A stretch of DNA of 64,000 nt from Pseudophaeobacter sp. (GTDB taxonomy: Bacteria; Pseudomonadota; Alphaproteobacteria; Rhodobacterales; Rhodobacteraceae). A model generated the notes under the pieces. It made no database searches and was not told the DNA's origin. It was given only the letters and a program-made list of their open reading frames with translations. A program made the position numbers and the translations under genes. The DNA lies in assembly GCA_027019165.1 (NCBI GenBank), contig JALUXC010000003.1, forward strand, positions 124,001 to 188,000, written 5' to 3'. Below, one piece after another: positions 8,347-17,371 of this stretch; the first letter of the stretch is position 1; every line of letters begins with the position of its first letter.

Positions 8347-9864
8347 ATGAGCAGACCCAAACCCGTTGTCCTCTGTATCCTCGACGGTTGGGGCACAGGG
8401 GAGCCGGGGGTGGCCAATGCCCCTCATATGGCCAAGACACCCACCTTCGATGCGATCATGGAAAAAGGTCCCACCGCGCGGTTGATCACCCATGGACCGG
8501 ATGTGGGGCTGCCCTCGGGGCAGATGGGCAACTCAGAGGTGGGTCACACCAATATCGGTGCGGGCCGGGTGGTGGCGATGGATCTGGGGCAGATCGACCT
8601 TGCCATCGAAGACGGCTCTTTCTTTCAGAACGACGCCCTGCAGGCCTTCATTGCCAAGCTGAAACAGACCGGCGGCGCGGCGCATCTGATGGGGCTTGTT
8701 TCCGATGGGGGCGTCCATGGCCATATCACCCATATCCTGGCGGCGATCAAAGCGATCCGGGATGCAGGTGTGCCGGTCTGGCTGCATGCGGTGACCGACG
8801 GGCGCGACGTGGCGCCGAAATCGGCCTATGGCTATTTCGAAGAGCTGAAGGAAAAAATGCCCCAAGGCGCGCGCATCGCCACGGTGACGGGGCGCTATTA
8901 CGCCATGGACCGCGACAACCGCTGGGAGCGCGTCAAGGAAGCCTATGACGCCATGATCAAAGGGCAGGGCCGCAGCGTGCGCGACGCTCATGATGCGGTG
9001 GATCACGCCTATAACCAGTCCGAAACCGATGAATTCATCGGCGCCAGCGTGGTGGCGGGCTTTGACGGAGTAAAGGATGGCGACGGTTTCTTCTGCCTCA
9101 ACTTTCGCGCCGACCGCGCCCGCGAGATCCTGCGCGCCATCGGCGAGCCGGGCTTTGCCGATTTCGACACCGGTCCGCGCCCCGATCTGGCGGGGCTGCT
9201 GGGCATGGTGGAATACTCGGACGAGCACAACGCCTATATGACTACCTGCTACCCGAAAGCGCCCATCGTCAACACGCTGGGGGAATGGGTCGCCAGACAG
9301 GGCCTCACCCAGTTCCGTCTGGCCGAAACCGAGAAGTATCCGCATGTGACCTTCTTTCTCAACGGTGGCAAGGAAGAGCCCGAGGCGGGCGAGGACCGCT
9401 ACATGCCGAAATCGCCAAAAGTGGCGACCTATGACCTGCAGCCCGAGATGTCGGCGCCCGAAGTAACCGAGAGGTTCGTTGAGGCCATCGAAAAAGGCTA
9501 TGACCTGATCGTCACCAACTATGCCAACCCCGATATGGTCGGCCATACGGGCGACATTCAGGCCGCAATCAAGGCCTGCGAGGCGGTGGATCAGGGACTG
9601 ACAAAAGTCGTTGCCGCGCTGGAAAAGGCAGGCGGTGCGATGCTGGTGACGGCAGACCACGGCAACTGCGAGGTGATGGTCGACCCCGAGACCGGCGGGC
9701 CGCACACGGCTCATACCACCAATCTGGTGCCGCTGGCGCTGGTGGGCGGACCCGAAGGGGCAACCTTGCGCGATGGGCGCCTTGCGGATCTGGCGCCCAC
9801 CCTGCTGGAGCTGATGGGCCTGCCCAAGCCGGAGGAAATGACCGGGGAGAGCCTGCTGGCATGA
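8347..9864 (+). CDS. gpmI: 2,3-bisphosphoglycerate-independent phosphoglycerate mutase
   Basis: Interconverts 3- and 2-phosphoglycerate in glycolysis/gluconeogenesis, Mn-dependent, cytoplasmic. At 505 residues it is the family's normal length. Visible motifs: LCILDGWGTG at the first metal site (about residues 10-19), MGNSEVGHTNIGAGR with the phosphorylated serine (about 59-73), HAVTDGRDVAPKS (about 142-154), TNYANPDMVGHTG (about 389-401) and TADHGNCEVM (about 436-445). The stop overlaps the start of the EnvC-like gene by four bases, so the two are translationally coupled. Confidence 0.97.
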   Translation: MSRPKPVVLCILDGWGTGEPGVANAPHMAKTPTFDAIMEKGPTARLITHGPDVGLPSGQMGNSEVGHTNIGAGRVVAMDLGQIDLAIEDGSFFQNDALQAFIAKLKQTGGAAHLMGLVSDGGVHGHITHILAAIKAIRDAGVPVWLHAVTDGRDVAPKSAYGYFEELKEKMPQGARIATVTGRYYAMDRDNRWERVKEAYDAMIKGQGRSVRDAHDAVDHAYNQSETDEFIGASVVAGFDGVKDGDGFFCLNFRADRAREILRAIGEPGFADFDTGPRPDLAGLLGMVEYSDEHNAYMTTCYPKAPIVNTLGEWVARQGLTQFRLAETEKYPHVTFFLNGGKEEPEAGEDRYMPKSPKVATYDLQPEMSAPEVTERFVEAIEKGYDLIVTNYANPDMVGHTGDIQAAIKACEAVDQGLTKVVAALEKAGGAMLVTADHGNCEVMVDPETGGPHTAHTTNLVPLALVGGPEGATLRDGRLADLAPTLLELMGLPKPEEMTGESLLA

Positions 9865-11009
9865 TCCGCTACGCCGCCAGCTTCCTCAGCGCTCTGGCGC
9901 TCTGCCTTGCGCTGGCCCTGCCCGCGCAGGCCGAAACCGAGGCCGCCCGCGCGGCGCGACAGGCCGCGGCAAAGCTGGAGGCGGCGACGCTGAAACTGGA
10001 GCAGGCCGACAGCGCCCGTGACCGGGTGAAGGCGCTGAGCGAGACCATTCGCGCCTATGAGGCGGGTCTGGCCGCCATGCGCGACGGTCTGCGCGGCGTG
10101 GCGCGGCGCGAATCCCAGCTTCTGGCCCAGCTCAGCGCCCGCGAGGACGAGGTGGCGGAGCTTCTGGGGATCATCCAGACGATTGAGACCTCTTCCGCGC
10201 CGGTTTTGATGCTGCACCCTTCGGGGCCATTGGGCGCGGCGCGCTCTGCGATGATGCTGGCTGCGGTCACGCCGGGTCTCAATGCGCGGGCCGAGGCCCT
10301 GCGCGCTGATCTGGAAGAGGTGCAGACCCTGCGCCTGTTACAGCAGGCGGCGGCGGAAAAACTGCAAGAGGGGCTGAGCGGCATCCAGACCGCCCGCACC
10401 GAGTTGTCGACGGCCATCGCGGACCGCACCGATCTGCCAAAGCGCTTTACCGAGGATCCCATCCGTACCGCCTCGCTGATTGCCTCGACCGAAACCCTGT
10501 CGGGCTTTGCCAGCGGCCTTTCCGAAATTGCCGACGGCGCGGTGATCCAGAGCCGCGCCGATGTGAGCGCGTTGCGCGGGGATCTGCCCTTGCCGGTCGA
10601 AGGTCTGGTGCTGCGCAAGTTTGGCGCGCGGGATGCGGCGGGGATTGCGCGCCCCGGCATTCTGGTGGCCGCCCGCCCGCGTGCGCTGGTCACATCGCCC
10701 ACCGCTGCGACCATCCGTTATCGCGGGCCCCTGCTGGATCTGGGTAACGTGATGATTCTGGAGCCGCAGCCAGACACGCTGTTCATTCTGTCGGGCCTTG
10801 CCGAGGTTTTTGGTACCACCGGAGAGGTCATCCCTGAAGGCACGCCTGTCGGCCTGATGGGCGGTCAGACGCCGCAAGCAGGGGCGATTTTGTCACTAAG
10901 CGGTGAAGGGGGTGGAACTGACCGCACAGAAACGCTCTATATAGAAGTGAGAATGGACAATAGCCCGGTGGATCCTGAAACATGGTTCGACGCCGGAAAA
11001 GGTGGATAG
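9861..11009 (+). CDS. EnvC-like murein hydrolase activator (degenerate LytM domain)
   Basis: Predicted periplasmic protein of 382 residues with a signal peptide (FLSALALCLALALPAQAE), a long coiled coil (about residues 25-180) and a C-terminal LytM/M23-like domain (about 255-382). The zinc-binding histidines of active M23 peptidases are missing (the usual D-H-G turn reads ILEPQPDTLFIL), as in EnvC-type proteins that activate amidases rather than cut peptidoglycan. It overlaps gpmI by four bases and nearly abuts the CtpA-like protease, a common alphaproteobacterial order that links it to septal peptidoglycan turnover. Confidence 0.87.
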   Translation: MIRYAASFLSALALCLALALPAQAETEAARAARQAAAKLEAATLKLEQADSARDRVKALSETIRAYEAGLAAMRDGLRGVARRESQLLAQLSAREDEVAELLGIIQTIETSSAPVLMLHPSGPLGAARSAMMLAAVTPGLNARAEALRADLEEVQTLRLLQQAAAEKLQEGLSGIQTARTELSTAIADRTDLPKRFTEDPIRTASLIASTETLSGFASGLSEIADGAVIQSRADVSALRGDLPLPVEGLVLRKFGARDAAGIARPGILVAARPRALVTSPTAATIRYRGPLLDLGNVMILEPQPDTLFILSGLAEVFGTTGEVIPEGTPVGLMGGQTPQAGAILSLSGEGGGTDRTETLYIEVRMDNSPVDPETWFDAGKGG

Positions 11010-11016
11010 AGGTTTC

Positions 11017-12357
11017 ATGAAAAAATTCGCGATGGCCGCATTTGGCGGAACGCTGGCAGGGATCGTGGCAACCACTTATGTGGCTGGCCCTCTTTTGGCC
11101 CAGGAAGGGGCGCGGGAGGCAACAGTCTATGAGCAGCTTGATCTCTTTGGCGACATCTTTGAACGGATCCGCGCGCAATATGTCGAAGAGGTTGACGAGA
11201 AAGAGCTGATCGAAGCGGCCATCGGCGGCATGCTCTCGTCGCTTGATCCGCACTCCAGCTACCTGTCGCCCGATGATGCGGCCAGCATGCAGGTGCAGAC
11301 GCGCGGCGAATTCGGCGGGCTTGGCATCGAGGTCACCCAGGAAGAGGGCTTTGTGAAGGTCGTTTCGCCCATTGATGGCACCCCGGCGGATGAGGCCGGG
11401 ATCGAGGCCGGCGATTTCATCACCCATGTGGATGGCGAAAGCGTACTTGGCCTGTCGCTTGACGAGGCGGTCGAGATGATGCGCGGCCCGGTTGGATCCG
11501 AGATCATCATCACCGTGGTGCGCGAAGGCGAGCCGGAACCCTTTGACGTGTCGATCATCCGCGACACCATCAAGCTGACCGCCGTGCGCGCCCGCACCGA
11601 AGGCGAGACCGTTGTGATGCGGATCACCACCTTCAACCGCCAGACCACGCCGAACCTGGAAAGCGGTCTGAAAGAGCAGATCGAAGCCGCAGGCGGTATC
11701 GACAACGTCAACGGCATCGTGCTGGACCTGCGCAACAACCCCGGTGGTCTCTTGACCGAGGCGATCCAGGTGGCGGACAGCTTCCTTGACAGTGGTGAGA
11801 TCGTCTCGACCCGTGGCCGCAACCCCGAAGACGGCGAGCGCTTCAACGCGACACCGGGCGATCTGTCGGGCGGCAAGCCTATCGTGGTGCTGATCAATGG
11901 CGGCTCGGCTTCGGCCTCGGAAATCGTTGCAGGCGCCTTGCAGGACCACCGCCGCGCCATCGTGGTGGGCACGAAATCCTTTGGTAAGGGATCGGTCCAG
12001 ACCGTGATGCCCCTGCGCGGCGATGGTGCCATGCGCCTGACCACGGCGCGCTATTACACGCCATCGGGCCGCTCGATCCAGGCGCTGGGCGTCAGCCCTG
12101 ACATTGTGGTGGAACAGCCGCGCCGCCGCCCCGCCACCGAGGAAGAAGAGGCAGCCTCGGCCGCAAGCCGCTCCCGCTCCGAAGCGGACCTGCGCGGGCG
12201 TCTGAATAATGACAGCCTGACCGAGGACGAGATCCGCCAGATTGAAGCGGATCGCGAAAAGGCCGAAAAAGCTGCCGAACTGCGCGAGCAGGATTACCAG
12301 CTGGCCTATGCAATCGACATTCTGAAAGGTCTTTCGGCGCTGGGTCCGAACGACTGA
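11017..12357 (+). CDS. Carboxyl-terminal processing protease, S41 family
   Basis: Periplasmic CtpA-type serine protease, 446 residues. An uncleaved anchor or signal peptide covers about residues 1-32. A PDZ domain (GGLGIEVTQEEGFVKVVSPI, about 85-170) is followed by the S41 core with LDLRNNPGGLLTEA, the serine loop INGGSASASEIVAGAL and the lysine segment GTKSFGKGSVQT, giving an intact Ser/Lys dyad. The C-terminus is charged and helical. The ATG at 11017 is preferred over a GTG at 11002, because an AGAGG site sits five bases before it and it avoids overlap with the EnvC-like gene. A strong terminator follows. Confidence 0.94.
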   Translation: MKKFAMAAFGGTLAGIVATTYVAGPLLAQEGAREATVYEQLDLFGDIFERIRAQYVEEVDEKELIEAAIGGMLSSLDPHSSYLSPDDAASMQVQTRGEFGGLGIEVTQEEGFVKVVSPIDGTPADEAGIEAGDFITHVDGESVLGLSLDEAVEMMRGPVGSEIIITVVREGEPEPFDVSIIRDTIKLTAVRARTEGETVVMRITTFNRQTTPNLESGLKEQIEAAGGIDNVNGIVLDLRNNPGGLLTEAIQVADSFLDSGEIVSTRGRNPEDGERFNATPGDLSGGKPIVVLINGGSASASEIVAGALQDHRRAIVVGTKSFGKGSVQTVMPLRGDGAMRLTTARYYTPSGRSIQALGVSPDIVVEQPRRRPATEEEEAASAASRSRSEADLRGRLNNDSLTEDEIRQIEADREKAEKAAELREQDYQLAYAIDILKGLSALGPND

Positions 12358-12383
12358 TCAGGTCGGTGATGAACAAAAGAAAA

Positions 12384-12410
12384 GGCCGCCCTGTTCGGGG
12401 CGGCCTTTTT
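12384..12410 (+). terminator. Rho-independent terminator after the CtpA-like gene
   Basis: Perfect 8-base stem GGCCGCCC / GGGCGGCC (12384-12391 and 12398-12405) with a six-base loop, followed by TTTTT and preceded by AAAA, so it can also serve the convergent gene on the minus strand. Confidence 0.92.
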
Positions 12411-12435
12411 CATTTCAGGGGATGCAACTCGCGCG

Positions 12436-13047
12436 CTATTCCAGATCAACAAAGATCTGCGAGGCCACGCCTGCCTTGAGCAGGGCCTCCTTGATTTCAT
12501 CAATTGCATTGACGTCGGGTGAGCTGACGATGACCACATCATTGACCACCAGCGAGTAGAGCGGTGCATCCGGCGCAAGGTTTGCCAGGTATTTCTCGGC
12601 CGCCAATTGCGATTTGGGCCCCCATTTGCCGTCATAGGCCACCCCGATTGTGTATTGGGCGTCCATGGTCATTTCCTTGCTGACGCTGTTGCCGTCGTTC
12701 AGATCCTGCAAGACCTTCTGAAGCTGCGCCTCATCCGTGATGCGCGCGGGCACAAAGACGTTGGTGCAGGTCTCTACCTTCCGGTATTTGGTGACGGTGT
12801 TCTTGCTGGTCTCGTTGGCAACGGCACCACCTACGATGGCCCCCACGGCAGCACCGGCATTCTTGTCGGTCACGACCTTGCCGATCACGCCGCCAACAAT
12901 CGCGCCGCCGATGATTTTTTCAGGGCTGCCGCCTTTCACGGTCTCCTGGTACGGCACCATCTTGGTCTCGCACCGTACCTCGTATGACCCGGCAAAGGCC
13001 TGGGAAGCCATCAGAGCAGCCGTAGCTGCCGTCGCAATAAGCTTCAT
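12436..13047 (-). CDS. Glycine-zipper envelope protein
   Basis: Predicted 203-residue exported protein. A signal peptide (MKLIATAATAALMASQAFA) is followed by a glycine-zipper segment, IIGGAIVGGVIGKVV and AGAAVGAIVGGAVAN (about residues 45-80), like the 2TM/Rick-17kDa-type proteins that insert in or associate with the outer membrane. Residues about 130-155 (YTIGVAYDGKWGPKSQLAAE) faintly resemble a peptidoglycan-binding repeat. Two cysteine-bearing segments flank the zipper. Exact role unknown. It faces the CtpA-like gene and shares its bidirectional terminator. Confidence 0.75.
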   Translation of the reverse strand: MKLIATAATAALMASQAFAGSYEVRCETKMVPYQETVKGGSPEKIIGGAIVGGVIGKVVTDKNAGAAVGAIVGGAVANETSKNTVTKYRKVETCTNVFVPARITDEAQLQKVLQDLNDGNSVSKEMTMDAQYTIGVAYDGKWGPKSQLAAEKYLANLAPDAPLYSLVVNDVVIVSSPDVNAIDEIKEALLKAGVASQIFVDLE

Positions 13048-13284
13048 GGTTGGTTTCTCCTTTTGCAGGTTACCGGAGCGCTTCCTTAGTCTTGTGAAGA
13101 ACTAGGTATTCTCTCAACTGTTATTCAATATCACGCCGGGAATTCGGCAGCTTTGCGCCGCGCATGGATCTGCATCTGCCGGTGGGATCTTGTGGTCTGC
13201 GGTTCATATTGCCAGCCCGCGCTTGCACATTTAGGTTGAACGCAATCCGCGCCGGGCGGGAGCGCATTGATTGAAGGATGAACG

Positions 13285-14856
13285 ATGGACAGGCTTGGGC
13301 GTTACTTTCTGGACCGGCCGTCCTGGTTGGTGGCACTGGTTGCTATGGCGCTGATTGCCCTTCCTGTGGCGGTTTACCTGGATCTGCGGGCGCTCTCTGA
13401 TGAGACCCTGCGCCGTCAGGCTGCCAGCCTCAATGGGATCGTCTCTTCGGTGCGGGCCTATTATGCGCGCAATGTTGCGGGGCGGGTGGCGGCCTCGGAT
13501 GCTGAGACGCAAGTCTTGCACAACTATCTTGAGGTGGACGGCGCCATACCGATCCCTGCCACCCTCTCGCTGGAGCTGGGTGAGGCGATTGGTGCGGCCG
13601 AGGGCGATGTCACCTATCGCTTTGTCTCGGACTACAGTTTCGCGGACCGCCCGCCGCATGTGTTGAGTCCGTTTGAACAAACCGCGCTGGATCACTTCAG
13701 AGACACCGAAACCCCCGAGCCGTTCCTGGTTCACTCCTCCGGCAATATCAGCAACCGGGAAATCACATTGGCAACGCCGGTGATCATGGCTGGGGCCTGT
13801 GTCGAATGCCACAATGCCCACCCCAAAAGCCCCAAGCAGGACTGGAAAGTGGGCGATGTGCGGGCGGTGCAGACCGTGACCGTGCATCAGCCCGTGGCGC
13901 TGAACCTGTGGTCATTCAAATGGCTATTGCTCTATTTTGCCGTTGCAGGGTCGATCGGGCTGTTGTTCTCTGCCTTGCAATTTCGCCTCGCAGGGCGCTT
14001 TCGCCGTGTGAACGACGAGTTGGCCGCCAACAATGCCTTCCTTGCGGATATATCGCTCAAGATCTCGAAATATCTGTCGCCGCAGGTCTATAAATCGATC
14101 TTCTCGGGGGCCAAGGATGCCTCGATCTCGACCGAGCGCAAGAAGCTGACGGTCTTCTTTTCCGACATCAAGGACTTCACCGCCACCACCGAGCAGATGC
14201 AGCCGGAAGAGCTCACTGAGCTTCTGAACCAGTATTTCACCGAGATGTCCAAGATCGCCGAGGAGCACGGCGCCACAATCGACAAATTCATCGGCGATGC
14301 CATCGTGGCTTTTTTTGGGGATCCTGAAACCAGAGGGCCCAAGGAAGATGCCCGTGCCTGTGTCAGGATGGCGCTGGCCATGCAGAAACGACTTGCCGAG
14401 CTCGGTGAACATTGGAGCCGTCAGGGGCTGGAGCATCCCTTCAAGGCGCGGATGGGGATCAACACAGGGTACTGCAACGTCGGTAACTTTGGCTCTGACG
14501 CGCGGATGGATTACACCATCATCGGCGCCGAGGCGAACCTCGCGGCGCGGCTGGAAAGCATCGCTGAGCCGGGCGGGATCGTGATGAGCTATGAGACCTA
14601 TGCTCATGCGCGCGACATCGTGGAGGCCACCCCGGGGGAGCCTGTGCAGATGAAGGGGATCGCGCGACAGGTCGTTCCCTATCACATCAAAAGCGTGGTT
14701 CCGGATGCACCGCCTGCGTCTGCTTCGGCGGTCGAAGAGGGCGATGTGTTGATGTTGAACCTCAAGGTGCTGGATGACGCAACGCGGCGCGCCTTGCGCA
14801 AGGCGGTTCAGGATGCGCTCAACAGCGCGTCAGAAGACAAGGCCCCGGCGCAGTAG
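13285..14856 (+). CDS. Class III adenylate cyclase with periplasmic c-heme-type (DUF3365) sensor domain
   Basis: Predicted inner-membrane cyclase of 523 residues. Architecture: transmembrane helix (about residues 13-33), periplasmic DUF3365-like region ending in CVECH (172-176), a c-type heme attachment motif; a second helix (about 210-232); a short linker; a class III catalytic domain (about 280-470). Catalytic features are intact: metal aspartates in FFSDIKDF and GDAIVAFFG, the adenine-selecting lysine in IDKFIGD, DYTIIGAEAN, and the N/R pair in NLAARLE. It should therefore make cAMP in response to a redox, gas or heme-dependent signal (inference). A GAAGGA ribosome site precedes the ATG. 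Confidence 0.88.
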   Translation: MDRLGRYFLDRPSWLVALVAMALIALPVAVYLDLRALSDETLRRQAASLNGIVSSVRAYYARNVAGRVAASDAETQVLHNYLEVDGAIPIPATLSLELGEAIGAAEGDVTYRFVSDYSFADRPPHVLSPFEQTALDHFRDTETPEPFLVHSSGNISNREITLATPVIMAGACVECHNAHPKSPKQDWKVGDVRAVQTVTVHQPVALNLWSFKWLLLYFAVAGSIGLLFSALQFRLAGRFRRVNDELAANNAFLADISLKISKYLSPQVYKSIFSGAKDASISTERKKLTVFFSDIKDFTATTEQMQPEELTELLNQYFTEMSKIAEEHGATIDKFIGDAIVAFFGDPETRGPKEDARACVRMALAMQKRLAELGEHWSRQGLEHPFKARMGINTGYCNVGNFGSDARMDYTIIGAEANLAARLESIAEPGGIVMSYETYAHARDIVEATPGEPVQMKGIARQVVPYHIKSVVPDAPPASASAVEEGDVLMLNLKVLDDATRRALRKAVQDALNSASEDKAPAQ

Positions 14857-14955
14857 CCGCGATGGGAGAGCGCAGACTGCGAAATTGAGGGGCATTTGAG
14901 AATAGACGCCCGGAAACCGGCGGCATCATGCATCTGGCCGGGCTAGACTGGCCTC

Positions 14956-16026
14956 ATGATGTTTGACCTGCCTGATTCCAAAACCCTCTATGACGCCCTT
15001 GTGGCGCGCGATGCCTCCTACGAGGGACGCGCCTACGTCGGTGTGACCTCCACCGGGATTTTCTGCCGTCTGACCTGTCCTGCGCGCAAGCCCAGGTTTG
15101 AGAACTGCCGGTTCTTTCAGACGCCGGGCGCCTGTATCGAAGCCGGGTTTCGGGCCTGCAAGCGATGCAAGCCGCTGGCAGCCGCGGCCCAGGACGATCC
15201 GGTCGTGCAGCGCCTGTTGGCGGTGCTAGAGGAGCGCCCGGCCTATCGCTGGCGCGAGGGGGATATCAGCGCCATGGGCTTTGATCCATCGACCGTGCGG
15301 CGCAGTTTCCGGCGGCACTTTGGCATGACCTTTCTCGAAATGGCCCGGCAGCGCCGCCTGCGCGACGGGTTCACGACGCTGAAAGCCGGAGAACCGGTAA
15401 TCGCGGCGCAGATCGACGCAGGGTTCGAGTCTCCTTCGGCCTTCCGCGCGGCCTTTGCGCGCCTCACCGGATTGGCTCCGGGCAGTTTCTGTCAGGATGC
15501 CCTGTTACTGGCCGATTGGATTGACACCCCCCTTGGCCCCATGATCGCGGTCAGTTGCCCGCATCGGTTGCATCTGCTGGAGTTTGCGGATCGCAAAGCT
15601 CTCCCGCGCGAGATGAAGCGGCTGGCGGCGTCGCAACCCGGTGGCATCGGCTTTGGCCGACCTGCGCCGACCGATCAGATCGCCGAAGAGCTGCACGCCT
15701 ATTTCGCAGGAACATCCGGGCAGTTCGACACCCCGCTGGCCTTGCATGGTACGCCCTTTCAGCGCGCGGTGTGGGAGGTCTTGCGCGATATCCCTGCCGG
15801 TGAAACGCGCAGCTATTCCCAGATCGCCGCAGACTTGGGGCGGCCTTCTGCCACCCGTGCGGTCGCGCGTGCCAACGGCGCCAACCAGCTTGCGCTGGTC
15901 GTGCCCTGTCACCGGGTTCTGGGGGCGGACGGTAGCTTGACGGGATACGGTGGCGGCCTCTGGCGCAAGCAGCGCCTGATCGAGATCGAGGCCACCCTTG
16001 CCCGGGCGAAGGGGACGGCGGCATAA
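14956..16026 (+). CDS. ada: Bifunctional Ada: DNA alkylation repair methyltransferase and activator
   Basis: 356-residue adaptive-response protein. The N-terminal Ada zinc domain carries the phosphotriester-accepting cysteine context GIFCRLTCPARKP and RACKRCKPLA (about residues 35-72). An AraC-type helix-turn-helix follows (about 85-175, FLEMARQRRLRDGF and DAGFESPSAFRAAF). The C-terminal O6-methylguanine methyltransferase has the active-site LVVPCHRVLG (about 312-321). All domains look complete, so the protein can repair methylated DNA and switch on its own regulon. Either ATG (14956 or 14959) could be used. Confidence 0.95.
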   Translation: MMFDLPDSKTLYDALVARDASYEGRAYVGVTSTGIFCRLTCPARKPRFENCRFFQTPGACIEAGFRACKRCKPLAAAAQDDPVVQRLLAVLEERPAYRWREGDISAMGFDPSTVRRSFRRHFGMTFLEMARQRRLRDGFTTLKAGEPVIAAQIDAGFESPSAFRAAFARLTGLAPGSFCQDALLLADWIDTPLGPMIAVSCPHRLHLLEFADRKALPREMKRLAASQPGGIGFGRPAPTDQIAEELHAYFAGTSGQFDTPLALHGTPFQRAVWEVLRDIPAGETRSYSQIAADLGRPSATRAVARANGANQLALVVPCHRVLGADGSLTGYGGGLWRKQRLIEIEATLARAKGTAA

Positions 16027-16128
16027 AGCGTCTGACGAAAAACCTGAAACAAGCTGCATCACGGAACGCGCCCAAATCTATGATTTCAGGCAGCGTTGCG
16101 TGATTCAAGTTTTTCGCATGACGCTCTA
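16025..16128. repeat. Roughly 100-base imperfect palindrome between convergent genes
   Basis: The left side AAGCGTCTGACGAAAAACC and the reverse complement of the right side GAGCGTCATGCGAAAAACT match closely. Further in, ATCACGGAACG pairs with CGTTGCGTGAT, and the centre is AAATC-TAT-GATTT. The whole interval between ada and 16131 could fold into one long hairpin, serving as a bidirectional terminator or being a repeat unit. Confidence 0.6.
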
Positions 16129-16130
16129 GC

Positions 16131-16514
16131 TCAGGTTTGGGTGGCTTCGACGCAGTGACGCCGGAAAGCCCGTTTCAACATGTCGAGTTCGGCCCGCAAA
16201 AGATCGACTTCGGTGCGCAGGTCTTCGGCGGCGATATCGCCCCCGATCAGGGTGAAATGGGCAAGAGGCTCGTCCTGTGCGGCACCGGAAATCACAAAGC
16301 TATGGACGCCGTCTGCCACCGCCTCTTGCGGGATGGGTATGACCAGCTTCCAGACACCGGTGGTCTCCGTTTCGCTCAGGCTGACATCCTCCACAGGGCG
16401 ATCGAGGTAGAGCACCTTGATGTCCGGCGGGGGGGCACTGGCCGTGCGGCTTTCGACAAGTCCTTCCCAGCGGCCATTGCGGAAACGGATCTTGGTGACG
16501 GTCAGAGTGCTCAT
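16131..16514 (-). CDS. Hypothetical protein, 127 aa
   Basis: Not recognised by name. A small protein beginning MSTLTVTKIRFRNGRWEG, beta-rich in its first two thirds, with a C-terminal helix (RTEVDLLRAELDMLKRAFRRHC) likely to form a coiled coil. A GAGGAG ribosome site just before the ATG at 16514 decides the start. It follows gene 16526-17287 with only 11 bases between stop and start, so the two form an operon and may interact. Confidence 0.72.
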   Translation of the reverse strand: MSTLTVTKIRFRNGRWEGLVESRTASAPPPDIKVLYLDRPVEDVSLSETETTGVWKLVIPIPQEAVADGVHSFVISGAAQDEPLAHFTLIGGDIAAEDLRTEVDLLRAELDMLKRAFRRHCVEATQT

Positions 16515-16525
16515 GTCACGGCTCC

Positions 16526-17287
16526 TCACAGGTTGGCGCGGCGATGGCGGGCAAAGGTGAGATCGCGCAGGACCACCTGGTTCATCTCGGGCGCTTCAAA
16601 GATCAGATCAAGCCAGGCGCTGGTGATGCGCTTTTCGTTGATATTCGTGTAAGCCAGGTCGAATTCCACGGCAACGCGGCGTTCTCCATGGGGCAGTTCG
16701 CGCACGATCTGTTCGGTGTTCGGTCCGTGGTTGATGTTGAGCCGCGCAAAGATCTCGAGCGGCTTTTCGGTCTCTACGATGGTGTCAAAGCGGATTAAAT
16801 GCTGGCGGCTCAGATCCTGCACGGCCTCGGACGGAAGGGCGACGACCAGAGACAGAAACGAGCCATCAAAGTTGAAGACATCCATACGCAGGCCAAAGGG
16901 GGCGAGGTCTTCTTCGCGGGTATTGCGCAGCTGGCGCAGGGTCAGTTCGGAATAGGCGCAGTCATGAAACATCTGCAGCTCATCGCCCAGCTTGGCCTTG
17001 GAGGGCACCGAAGAAAGGCCCGGAACCGATAGCGGACCGCGCCAGGCCTCGGGGCGCCAGGACCAGTCGCTGCCCTGTGGCGTTGGAAATGAGCTGGCGC
17101 CAATGTGCGGCAGTGCCAGCCTGTCTTCGGCCACGTGGATCACCCGGTCCAATTGAGTCTTGAGCTTCTTTGCCTGCACGTGCTTGCGCCGCAGTTCACC
17201 CAAGGAAAGGGCGCTTGCCCCTTTGGCAATGCGCCGCCAATGGCGCAGGGCACGGCGGTGCAGCAGCTTTTCCATTATCCTGCTCAT
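16526..17287 (-). CDS. DUF6478-like hypothetical protein
   Basis: A 253-residue protein beginning MSRIMEKLLHRRALRHWRR, with an amphipathic basic N-terminus, a middle GSDWSWRPEAWRGPLS segment and a C-terminal beta-rich region (AWLDLIFEAPEMNQVVLRDLTF). I associate this pattern with a Rhodobacterales family called DUF6478, but I am not sure of the number. No enzymatic motif seen. A longer frame exists only with a TTG start at 17356; the ATG at 17287 is preferred. Operon with the 127-residue gene downstream. Confidence 0.68.
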   Translation of the reverse strand: MSRIMEKLLHRRALRHWRRIAKGASALSLGELRRKHVQAKKLKTQLDRVIHVAEDRLALPHIGASSFPTPQGSDWSWRPEAWRGPLSVPGLSSVPSKAKLGDELQMFHDCAYSELTLRQLRNTREEDLAPFGLRMDVFNFDGSFLSLVVALPSEAVQDLSRQHLIRFDTIVETEKPLEIFARLNINHGPNTEQIVRELPHGERRVAVEFDLAYTNINEKRITSAWLDLIFEAPEMNQVVLRDLTFARHRRANL

Positions 17288-17371
17288 GAACTTTGAGGCC
17301 CCGCCTTTTGACTGTTCTTGCCTTGCCGGTTTCACCGGTCCTGTCTCTGCTTGCAATCTAGCCGTTCCGGC

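Noticed and set aside
8533-11949. Long minus-strand open frames opposite gpmI, the EnvC-like gene and the CtpA-like gene
   Set aside because: All are shadows of well-recognised plus-strand genes.
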